Source of the DNA: Streptomyces roseirectus
GTDB lineage: Bacteria; Actinomycetota; Actinomycetes; Streptomycetales; Streptomycetaceae
DNA length: 64,000 bases
Direction: 5' to 3'
NCBI RefSeq assembly: GCF_014489635.1
Contig: NZ_CP060828.1
Span: 7,444,001 to 7,508,000, forward strand
Part shown: one piece after another, positions 54,777-64,000 of the stretch
Position numbering within the stretch: position 1 is the stretch's first letter
Layout: each line of letters opens with the position of its first letter
Made by a program: the position numbers and the translations under genes
Notes under the pieces: generated by a model
What the model was told of the DNA's origin: nothing
What the model saw: only the letters and a program-made list of their open reading frames with translations
Database searches by the model: none

Positions 54777-56405
54777 GTGGTGGAAAGCGGCGGGAGCGGC
54801 CAGCCGCGGCCGGACAACGAACAGCCGACCGAGCACCCCTCCGACGACCCCACACCGCAGTCGGACGAGACCCCCCGCCCGTCCGACGAGCAGCCCACCC
54901 CTCCCGCGCCCGCCGACTCCCGGACGGACGAAGCCGACACCCCGGCCGACGACCCGACCCCACCCCCGGCGGCCAAGTCCCCCCAGCCCCCGGCCCCGGA
55001 GGAGCAAGAGGAGAAAGCGGATACCACCCCCGCCGACCCCCCTCACGACGACGCCACACGCCAGATCCGCCTCCCCGCGAAACCCCCTGCCACCCCCGGC
55101 CCCGAGGCCGAACCCCCCGCGACCCCCCGGACCCAGCCCCAGCCCCCGGCCCTCACCCCCGACCTGCACCCCGACCGCCCCCACGCCCACAGCGGCACCG
55201 GCGGAGCGAGCAGCACCGGTGGTGCCGGCAAGAAGGAAGCCGAGAAAGCGCGCGAACCCCGCAGCGGCATCCTGATGGGCCGCCCCTTCGGCGTGCCCGT
55301 GTACGTCGCCCCCAGCTGGTTCCTGGTCGCCGCCCTGATCACCTGGGTGTTCGGCGGCCAACTGGACCGCGTGCTGCCGGAACTCGGCGCGGGCCGCTAC
55401 CTCGTCGCCCTGTTCTTCGCCGTCGCGTTCTACGCCTCCGTCCTGGTCCACGAACTCGCCCACACCGTCGCCGCCCTCCGCTTCAAGCTCCCGGTCCGCC
55501 GCATCCAGCTCCAGTTCTTCGGCGGCGTCTCGGAGATCGAGAAGGAGGCGGAGACCCCGGGCCGCGAGTTCTGGCTCGCGTTCGTCGGCCCGCTGCTGTC
55601 CCTCGTCCTGTCCGGCGTGTTCTACCTGGCGATGCTGCTGGTCGACCCCGGCACGGTCCCCGGCGTCCTGCTGGCCGGCCTGATGATCTCCAACCTCATC
55701 GTGGCGATCTTCAACCTCCTCCCCGGCCTCCCCCTGGACGGCGGACGGATGCTGCGCGCCGTCGTCTGGAAGATCACCGGCAAGCCGATGACCGGCACCA
55801 TCGCCGCCGCCTGGGTCGGCAGGGCGCTCGCCGTCTCCGTCCTGATCGGCCTGCCCCTGCTCACCCAGTCCGGCGCGCTCGGCACCACCGCCGAGGACAG
55901 CGTCGGCATGGACACCGTCACCGACGCCCTGCTCGCCGCGATCCTCGCCGCGATCATCTGGACCGGCGCCGGCAACAGCCTGCGCATGGCGCGCCTGCGC
56001 GAACACCTCCCGGAGCTGCGCGCCCGCAACCTCACCCGCCGCGCGGTCCCCGTCGAGACGGACACCCCCCTCTCCGAGGCCCTGCGCCGCGCGAACTCCG
56101 CGGGCGCGCGCGCCCTCGTCGTCGTGGACGCCCAGGGCGAACCCCTCTCGCTGGTCCGCGAGGCCGCCATCGTCGGCGTCCCCGAGCACCGCCGCCCCTG
56201 GGTCGCCGTCAGCGGCCTCGCCCAGGACCTCACCGACGGCATGCGCGTCTCCGCCGAACTCGCCGGCGAGGACCTGCTCGACGTCCTGCGCGCCACCCCC
56301 GCCACCGAGTACCTGGTCGTCGAGGACACCGGCGAGATCTACGGCGTCCTGTCCGCCGCCGACGTCGAACGCGCCTTCGTGAGGGCCATGGCCCGCCCCA
56401 GCTGA
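54777..56405 (+). CDS. site-2 protease (M50) with C-terminal CBS pair
   Basis: 542 residues. Residues 1-165 are a disordered Pro/Asp/Thr-rich cytoplasmic tail. Membrane segments then carry the zinc motif VLVHELAHTVAA and the third ligand in LPGLPLDGGRML. Two CBS domains (about 425-540, TPLSEALRRANSAGARALVVVD, EYLVVEDTGEIYGVLSAADVE) follow. Such proteases cut membrane-bound regulators; the ligand of the CBS pair and the substrate are unknown. The double GTG at 54777/54780 has GAGGGG upstream. It precedes trmI by 41 bases. Confidence 0.92.
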   Translation: MVESGGSGQPRPDNEQPTEHPSDDPTPQSDETPRPSDEQPTPPAPADSRTDEADTPADDPTPPPAAKSPQPPAPEEQEEKADTTPADPPHDDATRQIRLPAKPPATPGPEAEPPATPRTQPQPPALTPDLHPDRPHAHSGTGGASSTGGAGKKEAEKAREPRSGILMGRPFGVPVYVAPSWFLVAALITWVFGGQLDRVLPELGAGRYLVALFFAVAFYASVLVHELAHTVAALRFKLPVRRIQLQFFGGVSEIEKEAETPGREFWLAFVGPLLSLVLSGVFYLAMLLVDPGTVPGVLLAGLMISNLIVAIFNLLPGLPLDGGRMLRAVVWKITGKPMTGTIAAAWVGRALAVSVLIGLPLLTQSGALGTTAEDSVGMDTVTDALLAAILAAIIWTGAGNSLRMARLREHLPELRARNLTRRAVPVETDTPLSEALRRANSAGARALVVVDAQGEPLSLVREAAIVGVPEHRRPWVAVSGLAQDLTDGMRVSAELAGEDLLDVLRATPATEYLVVEDTGEIYGVLSAADVERAFVRAMARPS

Positions 56406-56446
56406 CGGTGGTCGGCGGCCTCCACAAACCCCGGTAGGCTGTTCAC

Positions 56447-57352
56447 ATGTCCGAACCGACCGGTGCCGCCCGCAGGCGCGGGCCCTTCAAGGTCGGGGAC
56501 CAGGTTCAGCTGACCGACCCCAAGGGCCGTCACTACACGTTCACGCTCGAAGCCGGGAAGAACTTCCACACCCACAAGGGTTCCTTCCCGCACGACGAAC
56601 TGATCGGCGCACCCGAGGGCAGCGTTGTCCGCACCACCGGGAACGTCGCCTACCTCGCGCTGCGCCCCCTGCTCCCCGACTACGTCCTGTCCATGCCCCG
56701 CGGGGCAGCCGTCGTCTACCCGAAGGACGCGGGGCAGATCCTCGCCTTCGCCGACATCTTCCCCGGCGCGCGCGTCGTCGAGGCCGGCGTCGGCTCCGGC
56801 TCGCTCAGCAGCTTCCTGCTGCGCGCCATCGGCGACCAGGGCATGCTGCACAGCTACGAGCGCCGCGAGGACTTCGCGGAGATCGCCCAGCAGAACGTGG
56901 AGCGCTACTTCGGCGGCCCCCACCCCGCCTGGCAGCTCACCGTGGGCGACCTCCAGGACAACCTGTCCGACACGGACGTCGACCGCGTCATCCTCGACAT
57001 GCTCGCTCCCTGGGAGTGCCTGGAGGCCGTCTCCAAGGCCCTCGTCCCCGGCGGCATCCTCTGCTGCTACGTCGCGACCACCACCCAGCTCGCGCGGACC
57101 GTCGAGTCCATCCGCGAGATCGGCTCCTTCAACGAGCCGACCGCCTGGGAGTCGATGATCCGCAACTGGCACATCGAGGGCCTGGCCGTCCGCCCCGACC
57201 ACCGGATGATCGGCCACACCGGCTTCCTCCTGACCGCCCGCCGCCTCGCGGACGGCGTCGAGCCCCCCATGCGCCGCCGCCGCCCCGCCAAGGGCGCCTA
57301 CGGCGAGGACTACACGGGCCCCAACGCCGACGGCGGCACGGGAGACCGCTAG
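56447..57352 (+). CDS. trmI: tRNA (adenine-58-N1)-methyltransferase
   Basis: 301 residues, class I methyltransferase, forms a tetramer that makes m1A58 in tRNA. N-terminal beta domain (VQLTDPKGRHYTFTLEAGKNFHTHKG), SAM motif VVEAGVGSGSLSSFLLRAIG, motif IV VILDMLAPWECLE. It matches Rv2118c. A TAGGCT -10 box (56435-56440) ends six bases before the ATG, predicting a leaderless message. The C-terminal 30 residues are Arg/Pro-rich and disordered. Confidence 0.95.
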   Translation: MSEPTGAARRRGPFKVGDQVQLTDPKGRHYTFTLEAGKNFHTHKGSFPHDELIGAPEGSVVRTTGNVAYLALRPLLPDYVLSMPRGAAVVYPKDAGQILAFADIFPGARVVEAGVGSGSLSSFLLRAIGDQGMLHSYERREDFAEIAQQNVERYFGGPHPAWQLTVGDLQDNLSDTDVDRVILDMLAPWECLEAVSKALVPGGILCCYVATTTQLARTVESIREIGSFNEPTAWESMIRNWHIEGLAVRPDHRMIGHTGFLLTARRLADGVEPPMRRRRPAKGAYGEDYTGPNADGGTGDR

Positions 57353-57368
57353 CCCGGCGCACGCGTAC

Positions 57369-57414
57369 GGCGCCGCGGCCCAGTTCCCGTCAACCGGAAC
57401 CGGGCCGCGGCGCC
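57369..57414 (+). terminator. terminator after trmI
   Basis: A perfect 13-bp GC stem (57369-57381 with 57402-57414), with an additional inner gttcc/ggaac pairing in the loop. Confidence 0.85.
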
Positions 57415-57548
57415 GACCTGTTGGCGAGCCGCACGGCCCTCACCCCCACCGTTCCACCGCCCCGCCCCCCTGTGGCACGATGCTGGCACTCCCGCCCCTC
57501 TTCGGCACCGCCCCCTTTCGGCACAGCCCCCTCAGGAGACGCGCACTC

Positions 57549-58127
57549 GTGCAGCAACCCGTCGTCCCGGAACTGGCCCACACCCACACCCGCCCCATCC
57601 ACTGGCTCGCGACCGCCACCGCGCTCGCCGGCGTCGTCGCCCTCTCCTCGGTGATCCAGCCCGACCCCGCGACCGCCGCCCAGCCCACCGCCGGGACGAC
57701 CGCGGACGACAGACCCGCCGCCGTCGCCCCCTCGGTCGCCGGCGTGGACTTCCCCCTCGACTGCGGCCCCGTCAAAGCCCTCGTCGTGAAACAGGCGGCC
57801 GGCGATCTGGACGGCGACGGACGGCCGGAAACCGTCGCCGTCGTCCACTGCGACGCCCCCATGGGCACCCCGCCCGACTCCGTGTACGTCATCACGCGCG
57901 GCGCGAAGGACGACGCCCCGCGCGTCGTCGCCACCCTCGTCGGCCCCAAGGACGGCAACACGGTCACCTCGGTCGCCGTCACCGACGGCGCCGTCCGCGC
58001 CTCCCTGCTCGGCTACTCCACGTCGGACGTGCCCCGTTGCTGCCCCGACGTCAAGAGCGAGGCCCAGTGGCGATGGAAGGACCACAGGTTCGTCCGCTCG
58101 ACCCCCGCGGGCACGCGCACCGTCTGA
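57549..58127 (+). CDS. secreted hypothetical protein
   Basis: I do not recognise the family. 192 residues with a signal-like hydrophobic segment (WLATATALAGVVALSSV) and an Ala-Gln cleavage region near 45. The mature part has five Cys (DCGP, HCDA, CCPD among them) and an acidic Asp-Gly motif DLDGDGRPETVAV similar to FG-GAP or calcium-binding loops. The GTG at 57549 has AGGAG about ten bases upstream. It may be a small surface repeat protein; function unknown. Confidence 0.72.
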   Translation: MQQPVVPELAHTHTRPIHWLATATALAGVVALSSVIQPDPATAAQPTAGTTADDRPAAVAPSVAGVDFPLDCGPVKALVVKQAAGDLDGDGRPETVAVVHCDAPMGTPPDSVYVITRGAKDDAPRVVATLVGPKDGNTVTSVAVTDGAVRASLLGYSTSDVPRCCPDVKSEAQWRWKDHRFVRSTPAGTRTV

Positions 58128-58156
58128 AACGAGCCACCCGGGAAGCCGCACCGACG

Positions 58157-58182
58157 CGGGGTGAGTGAACGCTCACTCCGCG
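58157..58182. terminator. hairpin at the end of the ferredoxin gene
   Basis: cggggtgag and ctcactccg pair around a 6-nt loop across the ferredoxin stop codon, between convergent genes. Confidence 0.55.
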
Positions 58183-58478
58183 TCCGGGCCGTACACCTCC
58201 ACCCTGTCCGAAACACGCCGCACATGGATGCACTCACCCGGGCACTCCCGAGCCGAATCCACCACATCCGTCAGCAACGGCAACGGAACCGGCACCACCG
58301 CGCCCGGCTCCGACAACAGTTCGTCACCCGCCCCGCGCACGTACGCCAGACCATCGATGTCCAGCTCGAACACATCCGGCGCGTACTGCGCGCAGATCCC
58401 GTCCCCCGTGCAGAGATCCTGGTCGATCCAGACCTCCAGAGCGTCACCGGCGACACCGGCCTCCCGCAGCACGTCCAT
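58173..58478 (-). CDS. [3Fe-4S]-type ferredoxin
   Basis: 101 residues, electron carrier. The cluster ligands are in DLCTGDGICAQYAPDVFELD (Cys-x5-Cys) and ARECPGECIHV, the three-Cys pattern of single-cluster ferredoxins that serve cytochrome P450s or oxygenases in actinobacteria. It is longer than the usual 65-70 residues because of a GAVVPVPLPLLTDV insert. GGGAGAG precedes the ATG at 58478. It is divergent from arc with no partner redox enzyme adjacent. Confidence 0.9.
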   Translation of the reverse strand: MDVLREAGVAGDALEVWIDQDLCTGDGICAQYAPDVFELDIDGLAYVRGAGDELLSEPGAVVPVPLPLLTDVVDSARECPGECIHVRRVSDRVEVYGPDAE

Positions 58479-58730
58479 CTCTCCCGCGACTCCCGCCGTT
58501 TAACACCGAGCCCCACGGGAACCATGCAGGCTCTGACCGCCGTTGAACACTTCGACCCTACCTGGACCGGCTTCCCAATCATGTTCGGTGGGTATTCCCC
58601 TGGCGTGAGGGAGAGCGCAAGGGTGAAGATCGGACACACCCCGACCGTCTTTGTGATCTAGGGGTTTCAACCGACACCCACCCAGGTAGGGTCTGGAAGC
58701 GTCCAGCTCCCCATGGAGGAGGTGAGGACC

Positions 58731-60497
58731 GTGGCAGCCCACGACGACGACATGAACCGCGGCATCCGCCCGGGACGAGGGTCCGACGACCCGTCCGGGC
58801 AGATCGCATACCTTGAGCAGGAGATCGCCGTCCTGCGCCGCAAGCTCGCCGACTCTCCGCGGCACACGAGGATTCTCGAAGAGCGGATCGTCGAGCTACA
58901 GACCAACCTGGCCGGCGTGTCCGCCCAGAACGAACGACTCGCCAACACACTCCGCGAGGCCCGCGACCAGATCGTCGCCCTCAAGGAAGAGGTCGACCGG
59001 CTCGCCCAGCCCCCGGCCGGCTTCGGAGTCTTCCTCCAGGCCACCGAGGACGGCACCGCCGACATCTTCACCGGCGGCCGCAAACTCCGCGTGAACGTCA
59101 GCCCGAGCGTCGACCTCGACGACCTCAGGCGCGGCCAGGAAGTGATGCTCAACGAAGCACTCAACGTGGTCGAGGCCATGGAGTACGAGAGCGTCGGCGA
59201 CATCGTCACCCTCAAGGAGATCCTGGAGGACGGCGAACGCGCCCTGGTCCAGGGCCACACCGACGAGGAACGAGTGGTCCGGCTCGCCGAACCACTCCTC
59301 GACGTCACCATCCGCCCCGGCGACGCCCTGCTCCTCGAACCCCGCTCCGGCTACGTCTACGAGGTCGTCCCCAAGAGCGAGGTCGAAGAACTCGTCCTCG
59401 AAGAGGTCCCCGACATCGGCTACGAGCAGATCGGCGGCCTCGGCGGACAGATCGAAGCCATCCGCGACGCCGTCGAACTCCCGTACCTGTACCCGGACTT
59501 GTTCAAGGAGCACGAACTGCGCCCGCCCAAGGGCGTCCTGCTCTACGGACCCCCCGGATGCGGCAAGACGCTCATCGCCAAGGCCGTCGCCAACTCGCTG
59601 GCCAAAAAGGTCGCCGAGGTCACCGGCCAGGCCGCCGGCAAGAGCTTCTTCCTCAACATCAAGGGCCCCGAACTCCTCAACAAGTACGTCGGCGAGACCG
59701 AGCGCCAGATCCGCCTCGTCTTCCAGCGGGCGCGTGAGAAGGCCAGCGAGGGTACCCCCGTCATCGTCTTCTTCGACGAGATGGAATCCCTGTTCAGGAC
59801 CCGCGGCTCCGGCGTCAGCTCCGACGTCGAGAACACCATCGTCCCCCAGCTCCTCGCCGAGATCGACGGCGTCGAGGGCCTGCAGAACGTCGTCGTCATC
59901 GGCGCCTCCAACCGCGAGGACATGATCGACCCCGCCATCCTGCGCCCCGGCCGACTCGACGTGAAGATCAAGATCGAGCGCCCCGACGCGGAAGCCGCCA
60001 AGGACATCTTCGGCAAGTACCTGACCGAACGCCTCCCCCTGCACGCCGACGACCTCGGCGAACACGGCGGCAGCAAGACGGTCACCGTCGACAGCATGAT
60101 CCAGACCGCCGTCGAGCACATGTACGCCGAATCCGAGGAAAACCGCTTCCTCGAAGTCACCTACGCCAACGGAGACAAAGAAGTTCTCTACTTCAAGGAC
60201 TTCAACTCCGGCGCGATGATCGAAAACATCGTCGGCCGCGCCAAGAAAATGGCGATCAAGGACTTCCTGGAGAAAGAACAGAAGGGCCTGCGCGTCTCCC
60301 ACCTCCTCCAGGCATGCGTGGACGAGTTCAAGGAGAACGAGGACCTCCCCAACACCACCAACCCGGACGACTGGGCCCGCATCTCCGGAAAGAAGGGCGA
60401 GCGGATCGTCTACATCCGCACCCTCATCACCGGAAAGCAGGGGGCCGACACCGGCCGCTCCATCGACACGGTGGCGAACACCGGACAGTACCTGTAA
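58731..60497 (+). CDS. arc: proteasome-associated AAA+ ATPase
   Basis: 588 residues, the unfoldase that recognises Pup-tagged proteins and feeds the 20S core (Mpa in mycobacteria). N-terminal coiled coil (about 25-90), tandem OB folds (about 95-235), AAA domain with Walker A GPPGCGKT, Walker [10 protein letters not shown], and the C-terminal QYL that docks into the proteasome alpha ring. The GTG at 58731 is chosen because GGAGGAGGTGAGG directly precedes it and the length equals S. coelicolor ARC. A TAGGGT -10 is at 58687-58692. Confidence 0.97.
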   Translation: MAAHDDDMNRGIRPGRGSDDPSGQIAYLEQEIAVLRRKLADSPRHTRILEERIVELQTNLAGVSAQNERLANTLREARDQIVALKEEVDRLAQPPAGFGVFLQATEDGTADIFTGGRKLRVNVSPSVDLDDLRRGQEVMLNEALNVVEAMEYESVGDIVTLKEILEDGERALVQGHTDEERVVRLAEPLLDVTIRPGDALLLEPRSGYVYEVVPKSEVEELVLEEVPDIGYEQIGGLGGQIEAIRDAVELPYLYPDLFKEHELRPPKGVLLYGPPGCGKTLIAKAVANSLAKKVAEVTGQAAGKSFFLNIKGPELLNKYVGETERQIRLVFQRAREKASEGTPVIVFFDEMESLFRTRGSGVSSDVENTIVPQLLAEIDGVEGLQNVVVIGASNREDMIDPAILRPGRLDVKIKIERPDAEAAKDIFGKYLTERLPLHADDLGEHGGSKTVTVDSMIQTAVEHMYAESEENRFLEVTYANGDKEVLYFKDFNSGAMIENIVGRAKKMAIKDFLEKEQKGLRVSHLLQACVDEFKENEDLPNTTNPDDWARISGKKGERIVYIRTLITGKQGADTGRSIDTVANTGQYL

Positions 60498-60501
60498 GAA
60501 G

Positions 60502-60550
60502 ACAGGGCGGCTGCGGGTGCCCCCGGGGCACTCGCAGCCGCCCTGTTTTA
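60502..60550 (+). terminator. terminator after arc
   Basis: An over-20-bp GC stem with a minimal loop followed by a TTTT run, the best intrinsic terminator in the window. It separates arc from dop. Confidence 0.9.
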
Positions 60551-60769
60551 CCCACGGAAAAACACAGTTGCAGCAGGCACAACTGAAAAACCGGCCACAA
60601 GCCGGAGGCATGCAATGACGCAAATGATCTCCCCGACGGCGCGCAGGCGTTCTAGGCTCTTCCGTACCGCCGAGTCGCACAGTGCGGGGACGGGCACCGC
60701 ACACGCACCGCAGCACCAGCGGTACTTGAGCGCCGCCCACGAAGGGCGCCGCCGGGCAAGGAGGGCCGC

Positions 60770-62281
60770 ATGACCGTACGGCGAGTAATGGGCATCGAGA
60801 CGGAGTACGGCATCTCCGTCCCCGGCCACCCCAACGCCAATGCCATGCTCACCTCGTCCCAGATCGTCAACGCATACGCCGCGGCGATGCACCGGGCCCG
60901 CCGGGCCCGCTGGGACTTCGAGGAGGAGAACCCCCTGCGCGACGCCCGGGGCTTCGACCTCGCCCGGGAAGCCGCCGACGCCAGCCAGCTCACCGACGAG
61001 GACATCGGCCTCGCCAACGTCATCCTCACCAACGGCGCCCGCCTCTACGTCGACCACGCCCACCCCGAGTACAGCTCGCCCGAAGTCACCAACCCGCGCG
61101 ACGCCGTCCTCTGGGACAAGGCCGGCGAACGCATCATGGCCGAAGCCGCCGAACGAGCCGCCCAACTCCCCGGCGCCCAGCCCATCCACCTCTACAAGAA
61201 CAACACCGACAACAAGGGCGCCTCCTACGGCACGCACGAGAACTACCTGATGAAGCGCGAGACCGCCTTCTCCGACATCGTGCGCCACCTCACGCCCTTC
61301 TTCGTCTCCCGCCAGGTCTTCACCGGCGCCGGACGCGTCGGCATCGGCCAGGACGGCCACGAACACGGCTTCCAGATCAGCCAGCGCGCCGACTACTTCG
61401 AGGTCGAGGTCGGCCTGGAGACCACCCTCAAGCGGCCCATCATCAACACCCGCGACGAACCCCACGCCGACGCGGAGAAATACCGGCGCCTGCACGTCAT
61501 CATCGGCGACGCGAACCTCTCCGAGATCTCGACCTACCTCAAACTCGGCACCACCGCGCTCGTCCTGTCCATGATCGAGGACGGCTTCATCGCCGTCGAC
61601 CTCGCCGTCGACCAGCCCGTCCGCACCCTCCACCAGGTCTCCCACGACCCCAGCCTCCAGCGCCTCGTCACCCTCCGCAGCGGACGCACCCTCACCGCCG
61701 TACAACTCCAGATGGAGTACTACGAGCTCTCCCGCAAGTACGTCGAGGAACGCTACGGCGCCGACGCGGACGACCAGACCAAGGACGTCCTCGCGCGCTG
61801 GGAGGACACCCTCACCCGGCTGGAGAACGACCCCATGAGCCTCGCCGGCGAACTCGACTGGGTCGCCAAGAAGGAACTCATGGAGGGCTACCGGCGCCGC
61901 GACGACCTCGACTGGGACGCCGCGCGCCTGCACCTCGTCGACCTCCAGTACGCCGACGTACGCGCCGAGAAGGGCCTCTACAACCGGCTCGTGGCCCGTG
62001 GGCGCATGAAGCGGCTGCTGGACGAGGGCGAGGTCGAGCGCGCGCGCTCCCAGCCGCCGGAGGACACCCGCGCGTACTTCCGGGGGCGCTGCCTCGACCA
62101 GTACGCCGACGACGTCGCCGCCGCCTCCTGGGACTCCGTCATCTTCGACCTCCCCGGGCGCGACAGCCTCCAGCGCGTCCCAACCCTCGAACCGCTACGC
62201 GGAACGCGAAATCACGTCAAGGAGCTTCTGGACCGATGCCGCACGGCCGAGGACCTGGTCAGGGTCCTCTCCGGCGGCTGA
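60770..62281 (+). CDS. dop: depupylase (Dop)
   Basis: 503 residues, glutamine-synthetase-like fold. It removes Pup from substrates and, in species whose Pup ends in Gln, also deamidates Pup. Landmarks: [11 protein letters not shown] with the metal glutamates, HPEYSSPE, the [20 protein letters not shown] segment and the Dop-loop region downstream of position 40 ([25 protein letters not shown]). The Pup encoded next already ends in Glu, so only the depupylase role should be needed here. AGGAGG is close to the ATG. Confidence 0.96.
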   Translation: MTVRRVMGIETEYGISVPGHPNANAMLTSSQIVNAYAAAMHRARRARWDFEEENPLRDARGFDLAREAADASQLTDEDIGLANVILTNGARLYVDHAHPEYSSPEVTNPRDAVLWDKAGERIMAEAAERAAQLPGAQPIHLYKNNTDNKGASYGTHENYLMKRETAFSDIVRHLTPFFVSRQVFTGAGRVGIGQDGHEHGFQISQRADYFEVEVGLETTLKRPIINTRDEPHADAEKYRRLHVIIGDANLSEISTYLKLGTTALVLSMIEDGFIAVDLAVDQPVRTLHQVSHDPSLQRLVTLRSGRTLTAVQLQMEYYELSRKYVEERYGADADDQTKDVLARWEDTLTRLENDPMSLAGELDWVAKKELMEGYRRRDDLDWDAARLHLVDLQYADVRAEKGLYNRLVARGRMKRLLDEGEVERARSQPPEDTRAYFRGRCLDQYADDVAAASWDSVIFDLPGRDSLQRVPTLEPLRGTRNHVKELLDRCRTAEDLVRVLSGG

Positions 62282-62388
62282 ACACATGATCCCCGCGCAC
62301 GGGTGGAAACCCCCGCGCCCGGGAATCATCGAGGTGGCCCCCGCACGTTGTACCAACTGCGGGGCCGATGTCGGACCCGGCTTGTAGG

Positions 62389-62394
62389 GTCTGA
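62389..62394 (+). promoter_or_regulatory. pup promoter -10 box
   Basis: TAGGGT at 62389-62394 predicts a start near 62401 and a 35-base leader to the pup ATG. No clear -35 box is seen. Confidence 0.4.
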
Positions 62395-62435
62395 TCATCA
62401 CCGACATAGCGGGCGAACTGAGCGGGGTGAAGGTT

Positions 62436-62654
62436 ATGGCGACCAAGGACACCGGCGGCGGCCAGCAGAAGGCGACGCGCTCCACCGAGGAGGTCGAGGA
62501 GCAGACCGCGGAGACACAGGGCTCGGAAGACCTCAAGGAACGCCACGAGAAGCTGAGCGACGACGTCGACTCGGTTCTTGACGAAATTGACGATGTCCTC
62601 GAGGAGAATGCCGAGGACTTCGTGCGTGGGTTCGTGCAGAAAGGTGGGGAATAG
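62436..62654 (+). CDS. pup: prokaryotic ubiquitin-like protein Pup
   Basis: 72 residues, disordered, joined through its C-terminal Glu to lysines of target proteins. MATKDTGGGQQKATRSTEEV at the start and the ARC-binding helix region (SDDVDSVLDEIDDVLEENAEDFV) are typical. The last residues are QKGGE, so the ligase-ready Glu is encoded directly. The ATG at 62436 follows GGGGTGAAGG. Confidence 0.97.
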   Translation: MATKDTGGGQQKATRSTEEVEEQTAETQGSEDLKERHEKLSDDVDSVLDEIDDVLEENAEDFVRGFVQKGGE

Positions 62655-62711
62655 TCCGATTTGCCCCTTCGGGAGGGGAGAGCGGGGGCTTCTGTGTCGG
62701 AGGGGCAAGAG

Positions 62712-63197
62712 GTGAAGCGTTGCTCGCGGTGCAAGGAGGACAAGCCGCGAGCGGCCTTCGCCAGTAACAAGGCGGCGCGGGGCGGCCTTCAGGCGTACTG
62801 CCGGGAGTGTTGGTCGGCGTATCACCAGGCTCGGCAACTGGCCAAGGGGAAGAACGTCAGGCCGAGGGTGGAAGCACCTCCGGGGCATAAATACTGTCGC
62901 GCCTGCGGGCGGGCCAGGCACCTCAAGCGCAACTACAACCTCACCGAATCTCAGCGGGACGAGATGATCGCGGAGCAGAAGGGGCTGTGTGTCATCTGCC
63001 TGAAAGCCCCCGCCGTTCATGTGGATCACTGCCATGAGACGGGTAGGGTCCGTGGCGTACTGTGCTTCAACTGCAATTCGGCCATCGGCAAGTTGGGGGA
63101 CGACCCCGATGCGGTTCGTCGGGCGGCCTCCTACCTGGAAGGAATCTCGTGGAAGCCAACACTCGTAGCACCGGGCGTCTACCAGCTGCCTTCCTGA
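62712..63197 (+). CDS. endonuclease VII domain (HNH/treble-clef) protein
   Basis: About 161 residues. An N-terminal zinc-ribbon-like pair ([33 protein letters not shown]) is followed by the recombination endonuclease VII domain: [38 protein letters not shown], with the catalytic His/Asp and zinc Cys visible. Phage members resolve branched DNA. Here the gene sits between pup and prcB and overlaps prcB by 49 nt. The GTG at 62712 has GGAGGGG six bases upstream; GTG 62694 is an alternative. Its role in the proteasome locus is unknown. Confidence 0.88.
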   Translation: MKRCSRCKEDKPRAAFASNKAARGGLQAYCRECWSAYHQARQLAKGKNVRPRVEAPPGHKYCRACGRARHLKRNYNLTESQRDEMIAEQKGLCVICLKAPAVHVDHCHETGRVRGVLCFNCNSAIGKLGDDPDAVRRAASYLEGISWKPTLVAPGVYQLPS

Positions 63198-63994
63198 CGC
63201 CTGGGTCCTCGTCGTTCATGGATTTCCTGTCCGAGCACCAGCCGGAACTGCTGCCGGGGAAGCGGCAGTTGCCGCCGGTGCAGGGTGTGGTGGAGGCTCC
63301 GCACGGGACGACGATCGTCGCGGTGACGTTCCGGGGCGGGGTGATCCTCGCGGGGGACCGCCGGGCGACGATGGGGAACATGATCGCCCAGCGGGACATC
63401 GAGAAGGTGTTCCCGGCGGACGAGTACTCGGCGGTCGGGATCGCCGGCACGGCGGGCCTCGCGGTGGAGATGGTGAAGCTGTTCCAGCTGGAGCTGGAGC
63501 ACTTCGAGAAGGTGGAGGGCGCGCAGCTCTCGCTGGAGGGCAAGGCGAACCGCCTGTCGACGATGATCAGGTCGAACCTCGGGATGGCGATGCAGGGCCT
63601 CGCGGTCGTGCCGCTGTTCGCCGGTTTCGACGTGGACCGCGCGAAGGGCCGCATCTTCAGTTACGACGTGACGGGCGGCCGTTCCGAGGAGCAGAACTTC
63701 GCGGCGGTCGGTTCGGGTTCGATCTTCGCGCGGGGCGCGATGAAGAAGCTGTACCACGCGGACCTGTCGGAGTCGGAGGCGACGACGCTGGTGGTGCAGG
63801 CGCTGTACGACGCGGCTGACGACGACTCGGCGACGGGTGGCCCGGATGTCGCGCGCCGGATCTACCCGATCGTCACGGTGATCACCGACGAGGGTTTCCG
63901 CAGGCTGACGGATGTCGAGTCGGCGGAGATCGCGCGTTCGGTGCTGGAGAAGCGGCTGGAGCAGCCGGACGGCCCGCGGGCCGCGCTGCTGTAG
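63149..63994 (+). CDS. prcB: 20S proteasome beta subunit
   Basis: 281 residues. The propeptide is 53 residues and the mature chain begins with the catalytic Thr in [11 protein letters not shown]. Asp and Lys of the active site are in GDRRAT and [15 protein letters not shown] precedes the GTG at 63149, which lies within the end of the endonuclease VII gene; the length equals S. coelicolor PrcB. The alpha subunit gene should begin just beyond the window. Confidence 0.97.
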   Translation: MEANTRSTGRLPAAFLTPGSSSFMDFLSEHQPELLPGKRQLPPVQGVVEAPHGTTIVAVTFRGGVILAGDRRATMGNMIAQRDIEKVFPADEYSAVGIAGTAGLAVEMVKLFQLELEHFEKVEGAQLSLEGKANRLSTMIRSNLGMAMQGLAVVPLFAGFDVDRAKGRIFSYDVTGGRSEEQNFAAVGSGSIFARGAMKKLYHADLSESEATTLVVQALYDAADDDSATGGPDVARRIYPIVTVITDEGFRRLTDVESAEIARSVLEKRLEQPDGPRAALL

Positions 63995-64000
63995 CGGCGG

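Overview
The window is a 64-kb stretch of very GC-rich chromosome from a Streptomyces or very close relative. The evidence is two adjacent chaplin genes, a glycerol (gyl) operon with its IclR-type regulator, a mycothiol gene (mshC), the Pup-proteasome locus, many GTG starts, frequent leaderless start sites and strong GC bias at third codon positions. From memory, gene order follows the S. coelicolor SCO1679-to-SCO1644 region. It also partly follows the M. tuberculosis Rv2135c-to-Rv2110c block (phosphatase, DUF3090, mshC, PAC2, metH, RecB-type nuclease, trmI, mpa/arc, dop, pup, prcB).

Layout. 0-1.5 kb: gluconate kinase and its divergent GntR-type repressor. 1.5-7.2 kb: a coupled minus-strand group made of a Pls/PosA-type membrane-bound single-module peptide synthetase, an M1 metallopeptidase and a YchJ-like protein. 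This resembles the synthetase/degrading-enzyme pair for epsilon-poly-lysine-type homopolymers. 7.4-16.2 kb: tRNA-Leu(GAG), an M20 peptidase, chaplins chpH and chpC (chpC has a collagen-like insert), DUF5703, an acidic hypothetical protein, a RecD2-like protein that has lost its ATPase signature residues, an aldo/keto reductase and a luciferase-like oxidoreductase. 16.2-17.1 kb holds no convincing gene. 17.1-23.9 kb: a ferritin-like protein, the phosphatase-DUF3090-SCO1664-mshC run, a Tat-exported beta-propeller and a PAC2 protein.

24.0-40.0 kb is an accessory island that looks like a complete, self-contained methylthio-nucleoside and methylthioribose salvage system. The minus-strand operon encodes a BMP-type nucleoside ABC importer (lipoprotein, double ATPase, two permeases), a nucleoside phosphorylase, an MTA/SAH-type deaminase and a GntR regulator. 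A central set encodes mtnA and the overlapping mtnD-mtnC-mtnB. The plus-strand operon encodes a ribose-type ABC importer and methylthioribose kinase mtnK. Both import operons are preceded by tiny ORFs encoding alignable peptides that end in Cys-Arg(-Gly), with every Cys written as the rare TGT codon. This points to cysteine-responsive attenuation of sulfur-compound uptake, and it is the most interesting signal in the window.

40.0-45.7 kb: glpD, glpK, glpF and gylR with matching palindromic operators. 45.7-52.8 kb: B12-dependent metH, a HAD hydrolase, a peptide-type solute-binding lipoprotein and an orphan LuxR-type response regulator. 52.8-64 kb: a G-rich gap, a RecB-family nuclease with Fe-S cysteines, a site-2 protease with CBS domains, trmI, a secreted hypothetical protein, a ferredoxin, then the proteasome locus arc, dop, pup, an endonuclease VII-like gene and prcB. 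The next gene, presumably prcA, lies beyond the window.
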